From: Eubacteriales bacterium
GTDB taxonomy: Bacteria; Bacillota; Clostridia; Christensenellales; CAG-138
Assembly: GCA_021373115.1 (NCBI GenBank)
Contig: JAJFTI010000020.1
Coordinates: 120,370-184,369 of the forward strand
Reading direction: 5' to 3'
Length of the DNA: 64,000 bases
Shown here: piece by piece, positions 16,709 to 24,266 of the stretch
Position numbering within the stretch: the stretch's first letter is position 1
Layout: each line of letters begins with the position of its first letter
Program-made: the position numbers and the translations under genes
Notes under the pieces: generated by a model
The model's database searches: none
The model's input: the letters and a program-made list of their open reading frames with translations, nothing else
What the model was told of the DNA's origin: nothing

Positions 16709-18580
16709 TTATGATCCTTTCGCGGTAAACGTGAAGTCCTGCTGTTTCACCTGTTTGCCGTCGCAGAAGAGGAGAACTTCCCGCGTGCCCTCCACATCGC
16801 AATACGCGGTAAACGCAACGGGGATTTTTTCACCTTTTTCCAGCGTATCTTCGAAAACGATCCGGTCGTACGCCAAGCCGTTATAGGTTTCCTGAATGAC
16901 CGCAAGAACCTTGGAGCCGCTGCTTTCGATATCCACATTGAACGCAATATCCGCTTCAAAGCCATATTCCGGTTTGCCGCAAACGGTAAGCGTAACGGGT
17001 GTTTCCGGCAAAACCTGCGTGCCGGGCAGCGGGTCCTGCAGATAGACGACGCCGTCCTCAACGATATCCGATTCGGCATAGCGCACGAAAAGATTGTTAA
17101 ACGAGGCAAGCCGCAATTGATCGAGGATAATATTGAGCGGCTGATCCATGGAGTACGGCATTTCAGATGTTGTTTCGGAGGATGCACTGATGACGATATC
17201 TATCGTCTGCCCGTTTTTTGTCTCCGTTTCCGCCGGAAGAGACTGCTCGCAAACATAACCGATTGCGACCTCGGATACGCGATAGCTTACGCTGCCGAGC
17301 ACGAGGCCCAGTTCCTCGAGCGCGTGCTTTGCTTCGTCCGGAGAAAGGCCGATGAGGTCTGGCACAAGCGGGGCGGCCGGGCCAAGGCTTACAACGCCGT
17401 AGATAATGGTTCCGCGCTTGGCTTTTGTGCCTGCTTCCGGCGTTTGAAGAATGATGTCGCCGCTGGCTACCGTGTCGCTGTTTTCGTAATCCTGAATGTC
17501 GAACGAAAATCCAAAATTCTCCGATTTTTGCCGGGCCTCCTCTAAAGAGCGATCCACAATTGTCGGAACAACCTCAAACGACGAGGTATCGCTCTGGTAC
17601 ACATCCTTTAAAACGAGAAAAACGCCGATGAGCGAAAGCACGATGGCTGCAACCGCAAGGCCGATCTTCAGCGCCCCATGCGTCCGTTTTTTAGCGGGTT
17701 TTCTAGTTTGTTGTGGTTTTGCAGCCGGTATAAACCGGGCAAAGTCCCCGGCCGGTTCCCGCAGTGCGCGGCGTAAATGCTCTTTCATATCGTGCGCGGA
17801 GGCATAACGATGGGAAAGATCCTTGTTCAATGCACGAAGGATAATATCGTTGAGCGCAGGAGTGACTTTCCCGCTGAGCTCAATGGGCGGTGTAGGGTTG
17901 TCGCTGATGTGCTTCAGCGCGATTGCCACGGAACTTTCGCCGTCAAAAGGAACGCGTCCCGTAAGCATTTCATAGAGCATAATACCGGCGGAGTACAGGT
18001 CGCTTCCTTCCGTAGCGGGAAGTCCTTTTGCCTGCTCGGGCGAGAGATAGTGTACCGAGCCGAGCACAGTTGCGCCGGTGAAGGTAACGGTGTTCGCGTT
18101 GACTTCGCGCGCAATTCCAAAGTCCATAAGCTTGACTTTTCCGCTTTGCATCACAATGACGTTCTGCGGTTTCACGTCACGGTGGATGATACCGGCGGCA
18201 TGCGCGGCGCTGAGGGCGTCCAGCACCTGCGCGACGAGCTCGACGGCAATACGGGGCGGCATGGGCCCGTTTTCGTCCAGAATCTGTTTCAGCGTTTTTC
18301 CATTCACATACTCCATGACGATATAGGGCAGGCCGTCCGTTTCGCCAACATCGTAAGCATGGACAATGTTATCGTGCGAGAGGTGTAAAACCGCTCTTGA
18401 TTCGCGCTCGAAACGGCGAAGGAATTCTGCGTCGTTTCGAAATTCGTCTTTTAGAACTTTGATGGCCACCGTTTTGCGGCTGGAAAGATTTACAGCGCGG
18501 TAAACAAGCGCCATTCCGCCCGTGCCGATCAAATCGCCAATTCGATAACGATGCCCTACGATGGTTCCGGATGCAATCAT
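16709..18580 (-). CDS. prkC: PASTA-domain Ser/Thr protein kinase
   Basis: 623 residues. The Hanks kinase domain (about 1-275) has GTGGMALVY, the catalytic Lys in VAIKVL, HRDVKPQN and DFG. A basic juxtamembrane stretch and one membrane segment (about 300-322) follow, then three extracellular PASTA-like repeats (about 335-400, 402-468, 470-545) and a distinct C-terminal beta domain of about 75 residues. PASTA domains bind muropeptides and let the kinase sense wall state. The start overlaps the phosphatase stop by four bases, giving coupled kinase and phosphatase. The extra C-terminal domain is seen in some clostridial homologues; its ligand is unknown. Confidence 0.97.
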   Translation of the reverse strand: MIASGTIVGHRYRIGDLIGTGGMALVYRAVNLSSRKTVAIKVLKDEFRNDAEFLRRFERESRAVLHLSHDNIVHAYDVGETDGLPYIVMEYVNGKTLKQILDENGPMPPRIAVELVAQVLDALSAAHAAGIIHRDVKPQNVIVMQSGKVKLMDFGIAREVNANTVTFTGATVLGSVHYLSPEQAKGLPATEGSDLYSAGIMLYEMLTGRVPFDGESSVAIALKHISDNPTPPIELSGKVTPALNDIILRALNKDLSHRYASAHDMKEHLRRALREPAGDFARFIPAAKPQQTRKPAKKRTHGALKIGLAVAAIVLSLIGVFLVLKDVYQSDTSSFEVVPTIVDRSLEEARQKSENFGFSFDIQDYENSDTVASGDIILQTPEAGTKAKRGTIIYGVVSLGPAAPLVPDLIGLSPDEAKHALEELGLVLGSVSYRVSEVAIGYVCEQSLPAETETKNGQTIDIVISASSETTSEMPYSMDQPLNIILDQLRLASFNNLFVRYAESDIVEDGVVYLQDPLPGTQVLPETPVTLTVCGKPEYGFEADIAFNVDIESSGSKVLAVIQETYNGLAYDRIVFEDTLEKGEKIPVAFTAYCDVEGTREVLLFCDGKQVKQQDFTFTAKGS

Positions 18581-19308
18581 AGCAGGTCACCTTCTTCGCA
18601 GCGTATCAGAATCAGCGTAATGTTATCCGTACTGCCGCCATCCAGCGCGGCGCGCACCAGCTCGTCGCACATCTCTTCCAATGAACGCTCCGAGGAAAGG
18701 ATGGCGGTCATCGCGTCGTCCTCCAGCTGACCGTGCATCCCGTCGGAACACAGCAGGAGCAGGTCGCCCGCATTCCACTCGCGCTCAAAAACGTCCACAT
18801 CCACAACCGGGGACAGGCCGACGCCGCGCGTAATGATATTGCGGTGCGGGTGGTGCTTTGCGGCTTCCCTCGTAATGACGCCCGCGAGCACCAGCTGCTC
18901 GACAAGCGAATGATCGGTCGTGACCCGCTCAAGTGTTTTTCCGTCAAAATAATACAATCGGCTGTCGCCAACATTCGCGGCAAGATAGGAATGACCGAGC
19001 ACAAGCGCGCAGACAAGCGTCGTACCCATACCGTCCAGCGAAGGATCTTTCTCCGCAGCTTCAAATACGGCGAGATTCGCGTGTTGTATCGCGCCGATCA
19101 ATTGCTCAATCTCGCGCTCCTGAAAACCGGAAGACAGCGATTCGCCCAGTTTCTCAACAACCATTCCACTTGCTACCGCTCCGGCGGCATGTCCGCCCAT
19201 GCCGTCCGCAACGGCAAACAAAAGCGGAAGCGTCTCGCTCCGGGGCAGCAGATAGCTGTCCTCATTGTGCGCGCGTTTACCGATTTCCGTTTTCACTGCG
19301 AATTTCAT
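18577..19308 (-). CDS. prpC: PP2C-type Ser/Thr phosphatase
   Basis: 243 residues from MKFAVKTEIGKRAHNED at 19308, where AGGAGG lies eight bases upstream. It reverses PrkC phosphorylation. PP2C metal motifs are present: RAHNEDS (Asp), VADGMGGHAAG, ANVGDSRLY, LLLCSDGMHGQL and GSTDNITLILI. The 5' end lies inside rlmN, overlapping it by 32 bases, an unusually long overlap for this operon; the 3' end overlaps prkC by four bases. Confidence 0.96.
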   Translation of the reverse strand: MKFAVKTEIGKRAHNEDSYLLPRSETLPLLFAVADGMGGHAAGAVASGMVVEKLGESLSSGFQEREIEQLIGAIQHANLAVFEAAEKDPSLDGMGTTLVCALVLGHSYLAANVGDSRLYYFDGKTLERVTTDHSLVEQLVLAGVITREAAKHHPHRNIITRGVGLSPVVDVDVFEREWNAGDLLLLCSDGMHGQLEDDAMTAILSSERSLEEMCDELVRAALDGGSTDNITLILIRCEEGDLL

Positions 19309-20335
19309 GCAGTATCCTCCTGCGCAACTGGCCGCATGCGCCTTCGATATCCGTTCCCATTTCGCGGCGGATGGTTGCGGAGATATTTCGTTCTGCAAGG
19401 CGCTGGCAGAATCGCTCCGCTTCGGTGCGGGAAACGCCGCTAAGACCGCGTTCGGGAACGGGATTCAGCGGAATCAGGTTAACGTGGCAAAGGATCCCGC
19501 GCAGTCTTGCGCTCAGCGAGTCCGCATCCGAAAGCGAACTGTTTACGCCGCCGATCAAAGCATATTCAAACACGACGCGGCGGCCGGTTTGATCGGCATA
19601 TCGTTTTGCCGCGGCAATCACTTCTCCGATGGGATACACTTTGTTGATCGGCATCAGCGAGGTGCGCGTTTCATCGTCGTGCGCATGCAGCGAAATCGAG
19701 AGCGTAACATGCGGGGCATCCTTGAAAAACGCATCGATTTTCGGTACGATTCCGCAGGTGGAAACCGAAATGTTGCGCGGGCTGATTCTTAGCCCGTCCT
19801 GCGCGGTAACGCGGTTGAGAAACGCGACGACGTTATCGTAGTTATCCAGCGGTTCGCCGCTTCCCATCAGCACAAGATTCGTTACCGTGCGGTGGCCGGG
19901 TTCCTTTGCCGGTTCGTCCCGTTCCACCGCGTGGATCTGACCGAGCAGTTCGCCGACGGAAAGGTTCCGAACGCAGCCTTCTAGCGTAGAAGCGCAGAAC
20001 TTGCAGCCCATCGCGCAGCCGACCTGCGTGGAAAGGCACAACGTATTACCATAATGATAGCGCATCAGTACGCCTTCCACAAGGTTTTCATCCGCAAGGC
20101 GGAAGAGGTACTTTACCGTGCCGTCCTGACCGGAAACAAACTTGCGCTCGATCTCAACTCCGCCGTATGGAATCCGCGCAAGTTCTTCGCGCAGCTTGGC
20201 GGGGAGGCTGGACATCTCCTCCGGGCGAGCGCCTTTGTTGAGCCACTCATAAACCTGCCTGACCCGGTACTTTGGTTCGCCAAGGCCGGAGAGCAGCGCT
20301 TCCAACTCCGTTTTGTTCAGATCGGCTAGCGGCAT
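19277..20335 (-). CDS. rlmN: 23S rRNA (adenine-2503-C2)-methyltransferase
   Basis: A radical-SAM enzyme that methylates C2 of A2503 in 23S rRNA and A37 in some tRNAs. 352 residues. The CxxxCxxC cluster motif is CAMGCKFC (near residue 107), with the GEPLDNYDNV block and the catalytic Cys in RRILHEIR-proximal region (GACGQLRRR). The start overlaps the rsmB stop by about ten bases. All expected motifs and length are normal. Confidence 0.96.
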   Translation of the reverse strand: MPLADLNKTELEALLSGLGEPKYRVRQVYEWLNKGARPEEMSSLPAKLREELARIPYGGVEIERKFVSGQDGTVKYLFRLADENLVEGVLMRYHYGNTLCLSTQVGCAMGCKFCASTLEGCVRNLSVGELLGQIHAVERDEPAKEPGHRTVTNLVLMGSGEPLDNYDNVVAFLNRVTAQDGLRISPRNISVSTCGIVPKIDAFFKDAPHVTLSISLHAHDDETRTSLMPINKVYPIGEVIAAAKRYADQTGRRVVFEYALIGGVNSSLSDADSLSARLRGILCHVNLIPLNPVPERGLSGVSRTEAERFCQRLAERNISATIRREMGTDIEGACGQLRRRILHEIRSENGNR

Positions 20336-21600
20336 CGTCTCATCCTCGCAAGAAAAAATCCGTCCGTATGGTGCACATGCGGCAACAGCTGGAGCATCCC
20401 TTCGTTCTCAATGGCGAGTGGGAGTCGTTCCAGTTGAAATTCGGTGTGGTTCGAGAGGAACCACTCGATTTGCTGTTCGTTTTCACGGCGGGAAATCGTA
20501 CAGGTTGCGTAAAGAAGAATACCTTCCGGCTTGACATACCGCGCGCAGGTTTCGAGAATACTGCGCTGAATTTTTACGAGCGCGGCGACATCCGCGTCCG
20601 ATTTGCTGTAGCGGATGTCCGGCTTATCGCTCAGAAGACCAAGCCCGCTGCAGGGGGCGTCCACCAGTACGGCGTCAAACGTGCTTTCGAACGCCGGATC
20701 AAAAACGGCGGCGTCCCGTTCCTGCGTATCCGCTGCAACGTGCAGACGAAGGAGTGTTTTATCCAGCAGTTCTTTCCGGTGCGGATGAAGTTCAAAACAG
20801 GTCAGCTGGATATCGCCTTTTGCGAGACTCGAAAGATACGCGCTTTTACCGCCCGGCGCGGCGCAGGCGTCCAGTACGCGCTTGCCGGCGAGATCGCCGA
20901 GCGCGCGGCATGCGAGCATGGCGCTTTCGCCCATGACCGTGCATTTGCCTTCCAGAAATGGCGGAAAGGAAGCGATGTCGAAGCCACCCGAAAGACGGAT
21001 GGAATTTTCATCCCAATCATTAACCGTGCTCGGGAAAAGAAGCGCGGCCTGAAGTTCCCGTACGGTGCAGGGATATTGCGGGCGCAGTTCCATTGGCGAT
21101 TCGGGGTGTGAAAGCAGCGCTTCCGTCTGTGATTCACCATAGACGGAAAGCCAGTCGGCTACGATCCATTCCGGATAGCTATATTGAACCGAGAGCCGCA
21201 GAACCGGCTCGTCCGGCAGCGGGGGAAGCGCATTGCGACTGCGATCGATGTTGCGCAGTACTGCGTTGACAAAACCCGACAGCGCCGGTTTTCCGACTTC
21301 CCTTGTAAGGGAAACGCTCTCGGAAACCGCCGCGTGCGGCGGGGTGGAAAGAAACAGCAGCTCGCAGACGCCCAAGCGCAGGATTCCGCGGATCGCCGGT
21401 TTCTGCGAGCCTTGCACAAAGTGTGAAAGGTAGTAGTCGATGGTCAATAGATGATCCAGCGTATGATAAACGAGCGCGGCGGCCATCTTTGCCTCGCGCT
21501 CCGGCAGAATGCCATGCAGTTGTTTGACGCGCAAATTCGCGTAAGCGCCGCGGTCGGTAATGTCGCAGAGCGCTTCCAGCGCGCACTTTCTGGAGTTCAA
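20326..21600 (-). CDS. rsmB: 16S rRNA (cytosine-967-C5)-methyltransferase, TTG start
   Basis: 424 residues. An NusB-like RNA-binding domain (about 1-135) precedes the SAM methyltransferase domain with DACAAPGGKSA, DAPCSGLGLL (Cys) and ATCTISRRENE (second Cys). The frame has no ATG at the homologous start; TTG at 21600 begins LNSRKCALEALCDI exactly where family members start, and forms a TTGA overlap with the fmt stop, with GGAAAGG upstream. The frame runs 80 codons further but that part reads through fmt. Translation is thus coupled to fmt. Confidence 0.93.
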   Translation of the reverse strand: MNSRKCALEALCDITDRGAYANLRVKQLHGILPEREAKMAAALVYHTLDHLLTIDYYLSHFVQGSQKPAIRGILRLGVCELLFLSTPPHAAVSESVSLTREVGKPALSGFVNAVLRNIDRSRNALPPLPDEPVLRLSVQYSYPEWIVADWLSVYGESQTEALLSHPESPMELRPQYPCTVRELQAALLFPSTVNDWDENSIRLSGGFDIASFPPFLEGKCTVMGESAMLACRALGDLAGKRVLDACAAPGGKSAYLSSLAKGDIQLTCFELHPHRKELLDKTLLRLHVAADTQERDAAVFDPAFESTFDAVLVDAPCSGLGLLSDKPDIRYSKSDADVAALVKIQRSILETCARYVKPEGILLYATCTISRRENEQQIEWFLSNHTEFQLERLPLAIENEGMLQLLPHVHHTDGFFLARMRRCR

Positions 21601-22523
21601 TTCAGCACCTTTCCTTCCAGGGAACAACCGGCGAGGAATTCCCGGGCTTGCAGCCGCTTTCCGCCAACCGCCTGCAGCTCCAGAATTTCGAGACAGTAAT
21701 CCCGGCACTGCACAAAAAGCCCCATCTTTGCACCGCCGGATAAGAACCCCGGCTCGCCGGAATTTAATTGACGGCCGATCAAACGCGTCCGGTGAATCTT
21801 CAGCGTTTCGCCGTTGAGGAACGCGTATGCGCCCGGCCATGGATTCGTTCCGCGAACGCGGTTGTGCACACTTCGGGCGGGTTCGGAAAAATCAAGTTTC
21901 CCATGCTCTTTCTTCAGCATCGGGCACCTGGTAGCCTCTGCTTCGTTTTGCGGAATGCGAACAAGCGTGCCTGCTTCGAGCGCGAGGATCGTGCGGCGGA
22001 GCGTTTCCGCGCCGAGAACGGAGAGCTCTTCAAACAGCTGACCCGCCGTAACGTCGTCCGCAATCGAAATGTGATCGGTCAAAAGAATGTCGCCCGTGTC
22101 CATGCCGATATCGGTCATCATAGTCGTAATACCCGTCTCCCGTTCGCCGTTGATCAGCGCCCATTGAATCGGCGCCGCGCCGCGGTATTTCGGCAGGAGG
22201 GAACCGTGCACATTGATGCAGCCGTATTTTGGAATTGCGAGATTCTCGGCGGAAAGGATCTGCCCGAACGCGGCGGTAACCATTAGATCCGGCGCAAATG
22301 ATTTCAGCGCGGCAACGCCTTCCGGCAAGCGGATTTTCTCAAATTGAAGAACCGGAATTCCATGCTCCAGCGCATACGACTTTGTTGGCGGAGGGGTCAG
22401 CGTTGCGTGGCGGCCGACGGGACGATCCGGTTGCGTAAACAAACAAAGCGTATGCCCGCTTTGCAGGAGCATATCCATTGAGGGGATTGCAAACTCCGGT
22501 GTACCAAGAAAGGCAATCCTCAT
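21597..22523 (-). CDS. fmt: Methionyl-tRNA formyltransferase
   Basis: Formylates initiator Met-tRNA using 10-formyl-tetrahydrofolate. 308 residues with MRIAFLGTPEFA, the catalytic block INVHGSLLPKYRGAAPIQWALINGE (Asn, His about 105-108), and GITTMMTDIGMDTGDIL. The C-terminal OB domain is present (ARSVHNRVRGTNPWPGAY onwards). It overlaps def by four bases, the classic def-fmt pairing. Confidence 0.97.
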   Translation of the reverse strand: MRIAFLGTPEFAIPSMDMLLQSGHTLCLFTQPDRPVGRHATLTPPPTKSYALEHGIPVLQFEKIRLPEGVAALKSFAPDLMVTAAFGQILSAENLAIPKYGCINVHGSLLPKYRGAAPIQWALINGERETGITTMMTDIGMDTGDILLTDHISIADDVTAGQLFEELSVLGAETLRRTILALEAGTLVRIPQNEAEATRCPMLKKEHGKLDFSEPARSVHNRVRGTNPWPGAYAFLNGETLKIHRTRLIGRQLNSGEPGFLSGGAKMGLFVQCRDYCLEILELQAVGGKRLQAREFLAGCSLEGKVLN

Positions 22524-22999
22524 TCCGTCTGCTCCTCTTTTTCGCTAAACCCTTCCGGCGGATCGATTTTGCGGGTAAGGTAAACAACTCCGTCCAGGTG
22601 ATCCAGCTCGTGCTGAACCGCCCGCGCAAAGAAACCCTTCGTGTCATAGGTGTGCAGTTTGCCTTCGCGGTCGTAACCTTCCACGACCACATGATCGGCG
22701 CGCTCGACGTAGCCTCGTTGACCGGGGAAGGAAAGGCAAGCTTCGAAACAGCCAACCGAACCTTCCTGCAGAAGGATATGCGGATTCACAAGTTCCACCT
22801 TGCCTTCGCCCGCGTCAATCACGACAATGCGGCGGAGAATACCGACCTGCGGCGCGGCGAGGCCGGCGCCGTCCGCGGTATTCATGGTTTCAAACATGTC
22901 GTCGATCAGTTCGCTCAGACGCGCGTCGAATTTTTCGACCGGTTTGCAGATTTTATAGAGGCACGGTTCATCGTCCGTGCGAATGGTACGCAGTGCCAT
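22520..22999 (-). CDS. def: Peptide deformylase
   Basis: Removes the N-formyl group from new proteins. 159 residues from MALRTIRTD at 22999, where AAGGAGG precedes the ATG; the longer reading would need a TTG inside that ribosome site. Motif 1 is GAGLAAPQVG, motif 2 reads EACLSFPG with the metal Cys but Ala in place of the usual Gly (EGCLS), and motif 3 is QHELDHLDG. It is the first gene of the def-fmt-rsmB-rlmN-prpC-prkC-rsgA-rpe operon and sits right behind a promoter. Confidence 0.96.
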   Translation of the reverse strand: MALRTIRTDDEPCLYKICKPVEKFDARLSELIDDMFETMNTADGAGLAAPQVGILRRIVVIDAGEGKVELVNPHILLQEGSVGCFEACLSFPGQRGYVERADHVVVEGYDREGKLHTYDTKGFFARAVQHELDHLDGVVYLTRKIDPPEGFSEKEEQTE

Positions 23000-23028
23000 G
23001 GGAAATTCCTCCTTATTCAACCAACGGT

Positions 23029-23057
23029 ATTGTACTAAATATTTGGAAGGCTGTAAA
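23029..23057 (-). promoter_or_regulatory. Promoter of the def-to-rpe operon
   Basis: Minus-strand TTTACA (23057-23052), 17-base spacer, TACAAT (23034-23029), about 30 bases ahead of the def start. This implies that the def-rpe block has its own transcription start and does not depend on read-through from priA. Confidence 0.75.
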
Positions 23058-23181
23058 GAAAAGCACTGGTTGAGTCAAAATCTACTGCTGGTTGAGCTGA
23101 ACCGGAAAAAACGAAAAACAGGCTATGTTCAAGACTTTTACCGTATGGCATAATACAACCATGAAAGAGAGGGATATATAA

Positions 23182-24186
23182 ATGGAACAACAGTCAATGG
23201 GGAAGCGCATTATGCAGCTTCGAAAGGAAAAGGGGTATACACAGGAACAGCTGGCCGAATCATGCGGCGTTTCTGCGCAAGCGGTCAGCAAATGGGAGAA
23301 TGATGTCTCCTGCCCGGATATTTCGATTCTGCCGCAACTGGCGGAGTTGCTGGGGGTTACGACGGATGAACTGCTTGGCGTAAAGCCGATTGAACCGAAG
23401 GTGGTTATTGTGGACGCACAAAAGAATAAAAGAGAAAGCGACGGGAATTTCTCCGTTTCGTGGGACGGCGCGAAGACCGCCAAGAAGGACGGAATCTGGT
23501 TTGCGATTCTGGTTATCGTATTGGGCGCAGCGTTCCTGATCCAGCGGGTCGGGAATCTTTCGTTTGGCATTTGGGGAATCGTCTGGCCTGCCGTGCTGAT
23601 CGGCCTTGGAATCAGCTGGATGCTTCATCGCTTTTCGTTCTTCAGCCTTGCGGTAGCGGGACTGGGGCTGTATTTTTTGCTATTCAATCTCGGCGGAATC
23701 TCGTTTGTGCTGACCTGGAGCGTGATCTGGCCAAGCCTGTTGGTTTTACTGGGACTGACGATTCTCTACGAAGCGCTGATTCCGCATAAGGACAAATGGT
23801 GCGGCGTGAACTTCAGCAAAGACAAAAACAAGCGCAGCGACTACGGCGAGGTTGACGGATCGATCCATTACGACTGCGCATTCTCCGAAGAGAACCGTCG
23901 CTTTGCCGCAGAGGAGTTTTCGGGCGGGAATGTTGACCTTTCCTTCGGAAAGAGCGAACTTGACCTGACGAACGTTCGCCGCGTGAAACCGAACGCTATT
24001 CTGGATGTGGACGTATCGTTTGCGACCTTCGACCTGATCGTACCTAAAATGATACGAGTCTACGTTAAATCGGATAAGTCCTTCGGCTCCATACAGATGA
24101 ACGGCGCGCCGAATGCGGAAGCGACGGAGACTCTGGTAATGGACGGGGACGTGTCGTTTGGAACGATCAATATCTTCTATCGCTAA
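23182..24186 (+). CDS. XRE regulator fused to LiaF-like membrane domain
   Basis: 334 residues. Residues 1-66 are a helix-turn-helix of the XRE type (MRQ-like start, YTQEQLAESCGVSAQAVSKWEND). Residues about 100-195 hold four to five hydrophobic segments rich in Trp/Gly, as in the LiaI/LiaF transmembrane module, and residues 230-334 form a beta-repeat region (GNVDLSFGKSELDL, LDVDVSFATFDLIVP, VMDGDVSFGTINI) like the LiaF C-terminal domain (DUF2154). In Bacillus LiaF restrains the envelope-stress kinase LiaS. Here sensor and DNA-binding part appear joined in one chain. It diverges from def and converges on the ABC exporter, a likely target. Confidence 0.88.
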   Translation: MEQQSMGKRIMQLRKEKGYTQEQLAESCGVSAQAVSKWENDVSCPDISILPQLAELLGVTTDELLGVKPIEPKVVIVDAQKNKRESDGNFSVSWDGAKTAKKDGIWFAILVIVLGAAFLIQRVGNLSFGIWGIVWPAVLIGLGISWMLHRFSFFSLAVAGLGLYFLLFNLGGISFVLTWSVIWPSLLVLLGLTILYEALIPHKDKWCGVNFSKDKNKRSDYGEVDGSIHYDCAFSEENRRFAAEEFSGGNVDLSFGKSELDLTNVRRVKPNAILDVDVSFATFDLIVPKMIRVYVKSDKSFGSIQMNGAPNAEATETLVMDGDVSFGTINIFYR

Positions 24187-24202
24187 GATCGGCCGATGAA
24201 GC

Positions 24203-24234
24203 AAACACCGCTCGGAATGAACCGGGCGGTGTTT
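24203..24234. terminator. Terminator after XRE-LiaF gene
   Basis: A 13-pair stem (24203-24215 with 24222-24234, one G-T pair) around a six-base loop, then TTTTTGC on the plus strand. It sits between this gene and the convergent ABC exporter; the minus-strand tail is short. Confidence 0.88.
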
Positions 24235-24266
24235 TTGCTTACAAACGAGATGCGCGCCAGCAGCGC

